Origin: a virus
Length of the DNA: 22,091 bases
Strand: one strand, 5' to 3'
IMG/VR virus record: IMGVR_UViG_3300030106_001686
Location: 34,506-56,596 of that record
A model generated the notes under the pieces. That model searched no databases, was not told where the DNA came from, and saw only the letters and a list, made by a program, of their open reading frames with translations. Made by a program: the position numbers and the translations under genes. Position 1 is the stretch's first letter. Each line of letters begins with the position of its first letter. This document shows positions 1 to 7,645 of this stretch, piece after piece.

Positions 1-516
1 GATGTTAGAGGTTTTACTGCTATGTCAGAAAAACTAGAACCAGAAGAAGTAACTAAAATTATGAACAAAGCTTTAACCATACAAGCTGATGCAGTTAAAA
101 AATACGGTGGCATGGTAGATAAGTATATTGGCGATGCTATGATGGCCATATTTAATGCACCGATAGATTTACCAAATCATGAAACTGTAGCTGTGTTATG
201 TGCTGAAGAAATACAAAACAATATTAAAAAAGCTGACCTTGGTATTGAAATAGGACTAGGTGTTAATACTGGTCATGCTGTTGTGGGTAACATGGGTAGC
301 GATACTAGGTTTGATTACTCAGCGATTGGCGATGCTGTTAATCTTGCAGCAAGGCTTGAAAGCTCAACTAAGGAAGTTGGAGAAGATATTGTAATAGGTT
401 ATGATACTATCAGTGCAAGTAGCTTTAGCGATCAAATTATGTTAAAGGAGCTTGATAGTATTTTTGTAAAAGGCAAAGAAAAGCCGATTAAAATATATAC
501 ATTACAAAATGGTTAA
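1..516 (+). CDS. Class III adenylate/guanylate cyclase catalytic domain (5' truncated)
   Basis: The reading frame is open from base 1, so the gene begins upstream. The first visible codons give DVRGFT, the hallmark start of class III nucleotide cyclase domains, which convert a nucleoside triphosphate to a cyclic 3',5' monophosphate and pyrophosphate. Counting D at base 1 as residue 1, the two metal-binding aspartates are D1 and D45 (in KYIGDAMMAIF), the base-contacting lysine is K41, and the transition-state pair is N114 and R118 (in GDAVNLAARLE). The second base-contact position is S107, where bacterial cyclases often have T or D; with K41 this favours a purine substrate, most likely ATP, though specificity is inferred. 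The C-terminus (VKGKEKPIKIYTL) is the usual end of the domain, so only the N-terminal side is missing and any sensor or membrane domain there is unseen. Its stop overlaps the next gene by 8 bases, tying it to the lysis cassette. Confidence 0.9.
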   Translation, partial: DVRGFTAMSEKLEPEEVTKIMNKALTIQADAVKKYGGMVDKYIGDAMMAIFNAPIDLPNHETVAVLCAEEIQNNIKKADLGIEIGLGVNTGHAVVGNMGSDTRFDYSAIGDAVNLAARLESSTKEVGEDIVIGYDTISASSFSDQIMLKELDSIFVKGKEKPIKIYTLQNG

Positions 517-724
517 TAAAAAAATGACAGTAAATGATGTAGCAGAAAGACTAACAAAGTTAGAAACTATATCGCATGAGCGTTGGAAAACTGCATTTAA
601 CGAGTTTTCTGACATAAAACAAGAAATCACTTATATCAATTCAACTATGAAAGCTGCTACCTTTGGTGTGTTTGGTTTTCTTGGTGCTATTGGTATAGCT
701 GTATTAACGAGTATATTAATATGA
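509..724 (+). CDS. XhlA-like single-span membrane protein, putative holin/lysis accessory
   Basis: This 71-residue protein has a hydrophilic, heptad-like N-terminal half (DVAERLTKLE, then an acidic/basic helix) and one strongly hydrophobic segment at about residues 49-71 that runs to the C-terminus. That is the layout of the XhlA/haemolysin family of small phage membrane proteins, which assist holins at the cytoplasmic membrane. The assignment rests on architecture and on position directly upstream of a holin and endolysin. The ATG at 509 overlaps the cyclase stop by 8 bases; a second in-frame ATG at 524 is possible and neither has a clear Shine-Dalgarno sequence, consistent with translational coupling. 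The stop overlaps the holin start as ATGA. It could also be an antiholin. Confidence 0.65.
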   Translation: MVNKKMTVNDVAERLTKLETISHERWKTAFNEFSDIKQEITYINSTMKAATFGVFGFLGAIGIAVLTSILI

Positions 725-1200
725 AAGGTTTATTAAAAAATATAGTTGGAGCTGTAGCACCAACATTAGGATCTGCTATGGGTGGTCCTTTAGGCAATAT
801 GGCCATGGGCAAAATAGCTGAAGTGTTAGGCGTATCTAACGATCAAAAATCTATACAACAAGCTATGCAAAGTGCTACGCCAGAGCAAATGTTGGAACTT
901 AAAAAAGCAGAACAAGAGTTTGAAGTGCAAATGAAAGAGCTTGATGTAGATGTTTTTAAGTTAGAAACACAAGACAAACAACATGCTAGAGGTATGTTTA
1001 GTAAAGATTGGACAGCTAGAATTATAGGATTATTTACTATAGGTGGATTTCTTGGTTATATATTTTTAGTCACCCTACAACCACCAGAACAAAACAGTGA
1101 AGCATTAATAAATTTAGTGTTAGGTTATTTAGGAGGGTTAGCGAGTGCTATTATTTCGTTTTATTTCGGAGCATCTCACACCAGTGACAAAGGAGAGTAA
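721..1200 (+). CDS. Holin of the 3TM (gene-transfer-agent) type
   Basis: This 159-residue protein matches the layout of the GTA_holin_3TM family: a glycine-rich hydrophobic N-terminal segment (about 4-37), a charged Q/E/K-rich middle (about 41-98, likely helical), and two clear membrane segments at about 100-119 and 128-150. These holins accumulate in the inner membrane and open it so that endolysin can reach the peptidoglycan. The start ATG overlaps the preceding stop (ATGA). The endolysin follows immediately, with its ribosome-binding site inside the 3' end of this gene. The family is common in phages and gene-transfer agents of Alphaproteobacteria, which supports the host guess. Confidence 0.8.
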   Translation: MKGLLKNIVGAVAPTLGSAMGGPLGNMAMGKIAEVLGVSNDQKSIQQAMQSATPEQMLELKKAEQEFEVQMKELDVDVFKLETQDKQHARGMFSKDWTARIIGLFTIGGFLGYIFLVTLQPPEQNSEALINLVLGYLGGLASAIISFYFGASHTSDKGE

Positions 1201-1201
1201 C

Positions 1202-1645
1202 ATGGAAATATCACAAGAGGGATTGTCCTTAATTAAAAAGTTTGAGGGTTGTGAACTTGAGGCTTATAAATGTGCGGCAGGTGTTTGGACTATAGGTTAC
1301 GGAAGCACTAATAATGTAAACGAAGGTATGGAAATATCACAAGAAAGAGCAGACATGTTACTACTTGAAGACGTAGAAGTATTTGAAGAGGCTGTAAACA
1401 AACTTATTGAAGTGCCATTAGAACAAAATCAATTTGATGCTTTAGTATCTTGGACATTTAATCTTGGGTCAACTAATTTAAAAAACTCTACTTTGTTAAA
1501 AGTATTAAACGATAAGGATTATGAGGGAGTGCCTGCACAAATTAAACGCTGGAATAAAGCAGGTGGTAAAGTTTTACAAGGTTTAGTAAGAAGGAGAGAA
1601 GCAGAAGCCTTATTATTTGAAGGCAAAGAATGGCATGAGGTGTAA
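1202..1645 (+). CDS. GH24 endolysin (T4/P1-type lysozyme)
   Basis: This is a 147-residue muramidase that cleaves the MurNAc-GlcNAc bond of peptidoglycan. Starting at the ATG at 1202, the first residues (EGLSLIKKFEG) are the usual GH24 opening and the catalytic pattern E-8aa-(D/C)-5aa-T is met by E15, C24 and T30 (T30 lies in TIGYGS). Cysteine occupies the position that is aspartate in T4 lysozyme, a known variant. I chose 1202 over an upstream in-frame ATG at 1145 because AAAGGAGAG sits just before it and because the extra N-terminal residues would not resemble the family. There is no signal peptide or signal-anchor, so export should depend on the holin encoded just upstream. Length is normal for the family. 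Confidence 0.93.
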   Translation: MEISQEGLSLIKKFEGCELEAYKCAAGVWTIGYGSTNNVNEGMEISQERADMLLLEDVEVFEEAVNKLIEVPLEQNQFDALVSWTFNLGSTNLKNSTLLKVLNDKDYEGVPAQIKRWNKAGGKVLQGLVRRREAEALLFEGKEWHEV

Positions 1646-1647
1646 CG

Positions 1648-3531
1648 GTGCCATTAACTAAATTACAATTTAATCCAGGCATTAACAAAGAAATGACTGA
1701 CCTTATGAGTAAGGGCGGTTGGACAGATGGTAATTTAGTTAGATTCAGAAAAGGTTTACCAGAAAAAATAGGTGGTTGGGAAAAAGAAACCAGTGCATCT
1801 TATTTAGGCACAGGCAGAGCACTGTTAGGTTGGGTTGCTTTAAACTCAACTAAATATTTAGGACTTGGCACTACACTTAAATATTACATTAAAGAAGGAT
1901 CTAGTTTTGATGATGTCACTCCAATAAGATCAACCACAGGTGCAGGAGATGTAACATTTTCTGCAAGCAATGGTGATGCAACAATAACAGTTGCAGATAC
2001 AAGTCACGGTGCTGTGCAAAATGATTTTGTTACATTTAGTGGTGCATCTAGTTTAGGTGGTAATATTACTGCTGCTGTATTAAATCAAGAATATCAAATA
2101 GCAACTGTAGTAAATGCAAATAGTTATACCATAGAGGCAAAAGATACATCTGGTTCTACAGTAACCGCAAACTCCTCCGATAGCGGTAATGGTGGCTCCT
2201 CTGTTGTAGGAACTTATCAAATAAATGTAGGACTAGATGTTTTTGTAGCATCAACAGGTTGGGGTGCTGGAACATGGGGTGCTGGAACATGGGGATCAGG
2301 TACCTCAATAACAGAAACTGGACAATTAAGATTGTGGTCACACGATGCTTTTGGAGAAGATTTAATTATAAATCCAAGAGCAGGCAGTATTTATTATTGG
2401 GACAAAACTAATGGAACAAGCACTAGAGCAGTTGAGTTAAGTAGTTTAAGTGGTGCTAATCTTGTACCAACTAGAGGATTACAAGTCATAGTAAGCGATA
2501 TTGATAGACACGTTATAGTTTTAGGTGCTGATCCTATTAGCGGTAGCTCAAGAACAGGTGTTATAGATCCTATGCTCATAGCATTTTCAGATCAAGAAAG
2601 TGCAACTAACTGGGAGCCAACTGCTACTAATACAGCAGGTTCACTAAGACTATCGTCAGGATCACAAATAGTAGGTGGTCTAAGATCAAGACAAGAAATA
2701 CTTATTTGGACTGATACATCTTTGTATAGTATGCAGTTTGTAGGTGCACCTTTTACTTTCGGTGTTAATCTTATAAATGAAAACGTAGGACTTATATCTC
2801 CTAATGCTGCAATAAACACGCCAGACAGCGTGTATTGGATGGCAAGAGACGGTTTTTATACGTATTCAGGATCGGTAAAAAGATTAGTATGTAGCGTGTT
2901 AAATTATGTGTTAGATGATTTTAATTCATCTCAAGCATTTAAAACTATATCGTTTACAAACAAAGAGTTTAACGAGGTTGGTTGGTTTTACTGTTCATCT
3001 TCATCTGAAGAAATAGATAGATATGTTACTTATAATTATTTAGAGGGTGTATGGAGCATAGGAAACCTATCAAGAACAGCTTGGCTAGACGAAGGCGTAT
3101 TTGAAAAGCCAAAAGCAACAGGTAAAGATAGCGACACAAATTATTTGTATATACACGAAGACTCTGACGATGATGACGGATCGCCAATGGATAATGTTTA
3201 TATAGAGTCAGGCGATATAGATATAGAAGATGGAGACAGTTTTGGTTTTGTTAGCAGAATTATTCCTGACGTAAAGTTTTTTGGCTCGTCTGCATCTGGT
3301 GGTCAAATAAACTTTGTTCTTAAAACTCGTAACTTTCCGGGCGATACTTTAACTACTAATTCAACAAACGATGTTACTAGCTCTACACAACAAAACTTTA
3401 CACGTGCTAGAGGCAGACAGCTAGTTCTTAGAGTTCAATCTGATGATGACGCAGCTACAGGAGTGCGAACAGGTTTTAGATGGAGGCTAGGCTCTAGTAG
3501 AATAGATGTTAAAAACGATGGTAGAAGGTAG
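1648..3531 (+). CDS. Packaged-DNA stabilisation/neck protein, P22 gp10-like
   Basis: This 627-residue protein is read from a GTG start 2 bases after the endolysin stop. It opens with a region found in phage neck proteins (NLVRFRKGLPEKIGGW) and has a long beta-rich body with propeller-like repeats. A mid-region near residues 375-410 (VGLISPNAAINTPDSVYWMA, then a GFYTYSG segment) resembles P22 gp10 and relatives, which cap the portal and hold packaged DNA in. Residues about 95-160 look like an inserted beta-sandwich often seen in virion proteins (TITVADTSHGAVQNDFVTFSG). Residues 205-219 are a WG(A/S)GT triplicate. The C-terminal end is basic (SSRIDVKNDGRR). The family call is from remembered resemblance; structural prediction would settle it. 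Its stop overlaps the next GTG by one base. Alternative: another tail-hub or tail accessory beta-protein. Confidence 0.6.
   Translation: MPLTKLQFNPGINKEMTDLMSKGGWTDGNLVRFRKGLPEKIGGWEKETSASYLGTGRALLGWVALNSTKYLGLGTTLKYYIKEGSSFDDVTPIRSTTGAGDVTFSASNGDATITVADTSHGAVQNDFVTFSGASSLGGNITAAVLNQEYQIATVVNANSYTIEAKDTSGSTVTANSSDSGNGGSSVVGTYQINVGLDVFVASTGWGAGTWGAGTWGSGTSITETGQLRLWSHDAFGEDLIINPRAGSIYYWDKTNGTSTRAVELSSLSGANLVPTRGLQVIVSDIDRHVIVLGADPISGSSRTGVIDPMLIAFSDQESATNWEPTATNTAGSLRLSSGSQIVGGLRSRQEILIWTDTSLYSMQFVGAPFTFGVNLINENVGLISPNAAINTPDSVYWMARDGFYTYSGSVKRLVCSVLNYVLDDFNSSQAFKTISFTNKEFNEVGWFYCSSSSEEIDRYVTYNYLEGVWSIGNLSRTAWLDEGVFEKPKATGKDSDTNYLYIHEDSDDDDGSPMDNVYIESGDIDIEDGDSFGFVSRIIPDVKFFGSSASGGQINFVLKTRNFPGDTLTTNSTNDVTSSTQQNFTRARGRQLVLRVQSDDDAATGVRTGFRWRLGSSRIDVKNDGRR
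2260..2304 (+). repeat. 15-bp tandem repeat encoding WGAGT, 2 perfect copies plus 1 degenerate
   Basis: TGGGGTGCTGGAACA occurs at 2260-2274 and again, identically, at 2275-2289. A diverged third copy, TGGGGATCAGGTACC, lies at 2290-2304. The unit is five codons (WGAGT, WGAGT, WGSGT), so changes in copy number stay in frame. Identity at every third codon position suggests recent duplication by slippage. Confidence 0.95.
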
Positions 3532-3866
3532 TGGCTAAACTACTTGAAACAAGATTACCTCAAGCAAATGGCCAAGTTGAAGCAGGAACTTTTAATCGAT
3601 TAATTAGAATACTTGAAATAAACTTAGGTAAATTTGATACAAACTCTACGCCACAGTTTAGTGATTCTGAAATATCAACTTTAAATTTTAATGCTGGTGA
3701 TGTAATATGGAATACATCTATTGATGTTTTACAGGTTTATACTGGCAATCAATGGATACAGTTACATACTCCAAGCAATGCACAAGGCTTTGAGATGACT
3801 GCATCAGTAGGATCACTCTCTGTTAAAACCAACGGAGATATATCCATCAATATAACTGCAAATTAA
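3531..3866 (+). CDS. Small putative virion structural protein
   Basis: This is a 111-residue protein with no family that I can name. The start is GTG at 3531, overlapping the upstream TAG by one base (TAGTG), which implies coupled translation and probably a fixed ratio to the neck protein. The N-terminal half contains a helical segment (FNRLIRILEINLGKF). The middle (GDVIWNTSIDVLQVYTGNQW) resembles the short beta-hairpin motif found in phage fibre and baseplate proteins. The C-terminal part is serine-, threonine- and asparagine-rich beta (SVKTNGDISINITAN). It has no membrane segment. Its place between the neck protein and the glycine-box protein suggests a virion or virion-assembly role; this is inference from context. 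Confidence 0.7.
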   Translation: MAKLLETRLPQANGQVEAGTFNRLIRILEINLGKFDTNSTPQFSDSEISTLNFNAGDVIWNTSIDVLQVYTGNQWIQLHTPSNAQGFEMTASVGSLSVKTNGDISINITAN

Positions 3867-3868
3867 AT

Positions 3869-4855
3869 ATGAAAAAATTATCTGAAGGAAACAAAGGGAT
3901 ACAGGCACTAGCAAAAGAAAACCCTGCCTTAGTAGAAGACAAGTTCGGTTATGATGTGCCAGGCTACTTTATGGGTGGAATGCCCGGTGTTGATGAAGCT
4001 CAAGACGAAACACTAAAAGACTTAAAAGATTTTCAAAATAGAATTGCAGGCTTAGATCCTGACGAAGACAGAGCTACAATAATAGGAGAAATGCTTTCAA
4101 TGATAGGAGAGTCATCAGACTTTGCTCCTTTAGTAAAACCAGGTAAGGTTGCAGGAATTGAAGCAATTATACCTAAAATAAGAAGACCAGACCCTGAAAC
4201 ATTAATGCCACAAGGTTTTAGAAGAGGCGGTATGCCAGGTGGTTTGGGTAGTTTATACGAGAGAGATTTTATAGCTGATGATTTTAATATAAAGGATTAT
4301 ATTAATAACGTTTTAGGTGCTGGAACAACAACACCATTAACAGAAGAAGAACAAGAGGCTATGAGATTAGCAAGAGGTTACGGTGCCTCTGGTGCTATGG
4401 GTGGTAATCGTTATAGAGGCACAACTCCAGGTGCAGATATAACCATAGATGCACGATCAGAAAACCCTGCTGTTTACAAATTTTATCCTAGTGAGGTCTC
4501 AAAACTTTACTCTCAAATGAAAGGCGTGCCATTTTCCCCCTTGGTGGCACCGCCTAAAGAGGCAACTTTTATTGATGATCTACAGCCAAGAAAAATTACA
4601 AGTCAACTATATGCTAAAGACGGTAAGTTTGTAGATAGAAGTGAATTAATTACAGGCCCAGGTGGAGAGCGAGGCGACAAGATACCAGCTATGTTAAGTG
4701 ATGGCGAATTTGTTGTAAACGCTGCTGCCGTAAGAGGTATAGGTTTACAAGCTGGTGCAGATCCAGATGATGAATACGAACAAAGATTACTCGGAGCTCG
4801 TAAAATGTACGAAATGCAAAAAATTGGAGAAGATTTTGCTAACAAGCTGACATGA
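3869..4855 (+). CDS. Glycine-box virion-associated protein with the IPAMLSDGEFVVN motif
   Basis: This 328-residue protein belongs to no family whose function I know. Two short glycine boxes are visible (YFMGGMPG at about 33-40 and RRGGMPGG at about 118-125). A C-terminal block at residues 272-284, IPAMLSDGEFVVN, is preceded by GPGGERGDK. That block recurs, as I recall, in tail and internal proteins of many marine and cyanobacterial phages, so a virion role is likely. No membrane segment or catalytic motif is evident; the rest is acidic and probably helical. It lies in the structural run, 2 bases after the previous gene, and its TGA overlaps the next ATG (ATGA). It may be an assembly or ejection protein; function is unproven. 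Confidence 0.7.
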   Translation: MKKLSEGNKGIQALAKENPALVEDKFGYDVPGYFMGGMPGVDEAQDETLKDLKDFQNRIAGLDPDEDRATIIGEMLSMIGESSDFAPLVKPGKVAGIEAIIPKIRRPDPETLMPQGFRRGGMPGGLGSLYERDFIADDFNIKDYINNVLGAGTTTPLTEEEQEAMRLARGYGASGAMGGNRYRGTTPGADITIDARSENPAVYKFYPSEVSKLYSQMKGVPFSPLVAPPKEATFIDDLQPRKITSQLYAKDGKFVDRSELITGPGGERGDKIPAMLSDGEFVVNAAAVRGIGLQAGADPDDEYEQRLLGARKMYEMQKIGEDFANKLT

Positions 4856-5325
4856 ATTTAGTATTAGAAACTGTAGTTCCTAGTGCTGAAAATGGTCAAG
4901 AGATTGCAAAATTTTTATCTGAAAATTTTTGGACAGAGCATTCTTTATCAGGGGAGCAATCTCCTGAAATAGATTGGTCAAGAGCTTCTGCTCACATAAA
5001 TCATTTTATGTTTGAAGGTATTGTGTATAATGTGAGTGATGGCGATAAAATCGTAGGTAGTATAGCTGTCGCACCTGATAAACATTGGTGGTCAGCAGAA
5101 GAATATGTAGGAGATGGATGGTTTTTTGTTTTACCTGAATACAGAAACCTAAAAGATCAAACATCGCCTTCACATCTTTTAATAGATGCAGTTATAGATT
5201 ATGCTAATAAACTAGAAAAGCCTTTAATAATGGGCGTGTTTAATTTACAAGGAGTTGAACGAGCTAAAAAATTATTTGATAAAAAAGGCTTCCACCAAAT
5301 AGGTGGTATGTATTATAGGAATTAA
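4852..5325 (+). CDS. GNAT-family N-acetyltransferase-like protein
   Basis: This 157-residue protein has the GNAT order. An N-terminal strand-helix pair spans about 3-26. A central antiparallel pair follows (IVYNVSDGDKIVGSIAV, about 57-73), then a strand leading into a loop-helix (GWFFVLPEYRNL, about 89-100). A long helix comes next (about 105-120), then strand PLIMGVF, helix ERAKKLF and a final GFHQIGGMYYR strand. The acyl-CoA pyrophosphate loop is poorly conserved (YRNLKDQTSPSHLL instead of a clear Q/RxxGxG/A), so the fold is more certain than activity. ATG overlaps the upstream stop (ATGA). Sitting among virion genes, it may modify a virion or host protein or act structurally; the substrate is unknown. 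Confidence 0.65.
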   Translation: MNLVLETVVPSAENGQEIAKFLSENFWTEHSLSGEQSPEIDWSRASAHINHFMFEGIVYNVSDGDKIVGSIAVAPDKHWWSAEEYVGDGWFFVLPEYRNLKDQTSPSHLLIDAVIDYANKLEKPLIMGVFNLQGVERAKKLFDKKGFHQIGGMYYRN

Positions 5326-5331
5326 ATAAAT

Positions 5332-6594
5332 ATGTGTCTTAGTAAAACAAAGTCAGCACCACCAGCAGACATTATAACCACCCCCCAAACTGGTTATTCT
5401 TTTACTTCTCCTTATATTGAAGACTATTCAAGAAGAATACTAGCCTCTTACTTTGGCTCGCCTGGTGAATATGAGGGTTTAATATCTCAACCTAGAGACA
5501 TACCTATAGAACAAACAGCAGGTCTTACACCACTACAAATACAAGCACGACAAGCTTCACAAGGTTTAGGTCAATTCGCACCTTACATAGATCAAGCTAG
5601 AGGCATGATAGAAGAAGGTGCTGGAACTGTATCAGGTGGTATAGGTGCATTACAAAGAGCAGAACAAAGCGGTATTGGTGCAACTCAAATGTTTGATCCC
5701 AGAAGTGCATCAATGTTTTATGATCCATACGAAGATCAAGTGGTGCAACAAACACTTCAAGACATAAACCGAGCAGCAGCACAACAAGACATAGGATTGC
5801 GTGATAGAGCTATAAGCCAAGGTGCGTTTGGTGGATCAAGAGGTAGAATAGCCCAAGAAGAACTAGCAAGACAAACAGGCAGAGGTGCAGCTGAGGCTGT
5901 AGGTGCTCTTAGAAGTCAAGGTTTTGGCAGAGCACAAGACGCTGCAAGACAATCATTTGAAGCACAACAAGGCAGACAAGCTGGACTTGCAAACTTACAA
6001 TCAGGATTAGCTGGACAACAAGCAGCTTTAGGTGGACAGCAAGCGGCCTTAGGTCAAGGTATTGCAAGTCTAGGCCAACAAGGTCAAGGCATGTTGGGAA
6101 GTCAGATTAATTTACTAAACCAACTTGGAGCTCAAGGACAGGCGACACAACAAGCCGCACTATCAAGACAGTTTGGTGCAGCACAACAGCTTGCTCAAGA
6201 ACCATTACAAAGATTACAAACTGGTCAAGCATTACTTGCTGGATCACCAATGGGAGGTATCTCTGGTGGTACTGGTACGAGTGCATATCAGCGTGGTGTT
6301 TATCAGCAACCAACAGGACTAGGACAAGCAATAGGTGCTGCTGGAACTATTATGACTGGGCTTGGAGCTATGGGTTATTCAGATATTGAATTAAAAGAAA
6401 ACATTACAAAAATAGGCGAGCTTGAGCCAGGTATCGGTTGGTACACATGGGATTGGAATGATAAAGGTAAAAAATTGTATTCTGAAGCAGAGCCAAGCGA
6501 GGGTGTGTTAGCTCAAGAAGTATTAGAAGTTAAACCAGATGCAGTTGTAGTTAAGGATGGTTACTACGCTGTTGATTACAGCAAGGTAATGTAA
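5332..6594 (+). CDS. Q/A-rich virion protein with C-terminal S74-type chaperone domain
   Basis: This is a 420-residue protein. Residues about 30-100 are mixed. Residues about 100-310 form a long glutamine-, alanine- and glycine-rich helical region containing the block GAFGGSRGRIAQEELARQ, which I recall from marine phage internal proteins, and two tandem GQQAALG units (228-241). From S350 the sequence SDIELKENITKIG, followed by GVLAQEV and finally YYAVDYSKVM, matches the peptidase S74/intramolecular chaperone family. That family trimerises fibres and is usually removed by self-cleavage at the serine of its SDxRLK motif. Here the arginine is E353 and the domain is short (71 residues). The long helical body looks more like an ejection or internal protein than a receptor-binding fibre. 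The TAA overlaps the next ATG by one base. Confidence 0.75.
   Translation: MCLSKTKSAPPADIITTPQTGYSFTSPYIEDYSRRILASYFGSPGEYEGLISQPRDIPIEQTAGLTPLQIQARQASQGLGQFAPYIDQARGMIEEGAGTVSGGIGALQRAEQSGIGATQMFDPRSASMFYDPYEDQVVQQTLQDINRAAAQQDIGLRDRAISQGAFGGSRGRIAQEELARQTGRGAAEAVGALRSQGFGRAQDAARQSFEAQQGRQAGLANLQSGLAGQQAALGGQQAALGQGIASLGQQGQGMLGSQINLLNQLGAQGQATQQAALSRQFGAAQQLAQEPLQRLQTGQALLAGSPMGGISGGTGTSAYQRGVYQQPTGLGQAIGAAGTIMTGLGAMGYSDIELKENITKIGELEPGIGWYTWDWNDKGKKLYSEAEPSEGVLAQEVLEVKPDAVVVKDGYYAVDYSKVM
6013..6054 (+). repeat. 21-bp tandem repeat encoding GQQAALG twice
   Basis: The units at 6013-6033 and 6034-6054 differ at three bases, all synonymous third positions (CAA/CAG, GCA/GCG, GCT/GCC), so the peptide is repeated exactly. 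This indicates an older duplication kept under selection on the protein. It lies in the helical Q/A-rich body of the host gene. Confidence 0.9.
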
Positions 6595-7643
6595 TGCAAG
6601 GAATAATGTCTGGGCTAGAGCCTAAAAATTTAAAAGACGGTGGCTTTCCTGATTTAAGTGGTGACGGCAAAATAACTCAAAAAGATATTCTTATGGGTAG
6701 AGGAGTTATTAAAAAAGCTAACGGCGGTATAGCTGCTTATGCAGACGGTGGGCCATTAGATGTAACTAATTTATCTGAAGAAGAATCTCAAATGTTAGAA
6801 AACATTTTTACTAAGTTATATCTTAGTGACTATGATTCTTTTAGAACAAGAACATCTCCAGACTATAGCAAAATAACAGACGAAGAATTTGATTTTTTAA
6901 TGCGTTACGATAGAGGTAAAGTTGCAAGAGATATGCCTTTGCTTTCAAGATACCAAGAAAGAGTAGGTTTTTATCCAGGCGGCAAAGCTTTTGAAGAGTC
7001 TGATGGATTACCTATGAAAGAGTTTGGTGCATCAACAGGTATAGCTATGTTAGCGACAATACCTAAACAACTTAGAAAAGCTTTTTACGGAAAAGAATAC
7101 ATGTCTAATCCAATAGAAGAGCGTATAAAAGCAGAAGCTAGAGATATAGCAGATCAAGAGTATAACGAACTAATGGGCAGAAAAGACGGAGGTATAGTTA
7201 AGCTTCAACAAGGCGGTGATGCAGGCATAAAATATTTTGGTAAAGATGGATTGTTATTTGATACAAGTAGTCCTACAGACGCTCTTTTAAGTGCAGCATC
7301 GTTTATACCTGGTATTGGATTGGGTGCCGCAGCCATAAGAGCTATAATGATTGGTAACAAATTACGTAAAGTTAAAAAAGCTTTAGACCCAGTTGCAAAA
7401 CTTGGTAGTATAAAAACTGTGCCTGGTGCTGCAGGTTATGGTGCATTAGGAGTTGAATTAGGAACTGATCCAGAAATACAACAAGGCGTAAAAGATATAT
7501 TTGGATCACAAAGTTATAGTGATATGTACGAGCCTGGAGTGGCTTATTATGACCCTGATTATGGTTACTTTGAATACGATCCTAATGATGATGAAATTTA
7601 TTTGTTAGATGAAATACCTAAAGGGTACAGAATAGAGAAATAA
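6594..7643 (+). CDS. Virion-associated protein with EF-hand-like loop and glycine boxes
   Basis: This 349-residue protein is of unknown function. Residues 20-31, DLSGDGKITQKD, fit a calcium-binding EF-hand/dockerin loop: acidic or oxygen ligands at loop positions 1 (D20), 3 (S22), 5 (D24) and 12 (D31), glycine at 6 and isoleucine at 8. A helix with ILMGRGVI follows. Glycine boxes occur at 44-53 (GGIAAYADGG) and 194-208 (MGRKDGGIVKLQQGG). A hydrophobic segment at about 230-254 (FIPGIGLGAAAIRAIMIG) could insert in a membrane. The C-terminal 45 residues are rich in tyrosine and aspartate. The gene overlaps the upstream stop by one base (TAATG) and lies in the virion run, so an internal or ejection protein is the best guess. 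Calcium binding is inferred from the motif only. Confidence 0.7.
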   Translation: MQGIMSGLEPKNLKDGGFPDLSGDGKITQKDILMGRGVIKKANGGIAAYADGGPLDVTNLSEEESQMLENIFTKLYLSDYDSFRTRTSPDYSKITDEEFDFLMRYDRGKVARDMPLLSRYQERVGFYPGGKAFEESDGLPMKEFGASTGIAMLATIPKQLRKAFYGKEYMSNPIEERIKAEARDIADQEYNELMGRKDGGIVKLQQGGDAGIKYFGKDGLLFDTSSPTDALLSAASFIPGIGLGAAAIRAIMIGNKLRKVKKALDPVAKLGSIKTVPGAAGYGALGVELGTDPEIQQGVKDIFGSQSYSDMYEPGVAYYDPDYGYFEYDPNDDEIYLLDEIPKGYRIEK

Positions 7644-7645
7644 TT

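Noticed and set aside
1145-1201. Upstream in-frame ATG for the endolysin
   Set aside because: It would add 19 residues unlike the GH24 family and lies inside the holin gene; the ATG at 1202 has a strong Shine-Dalgarno sequence.
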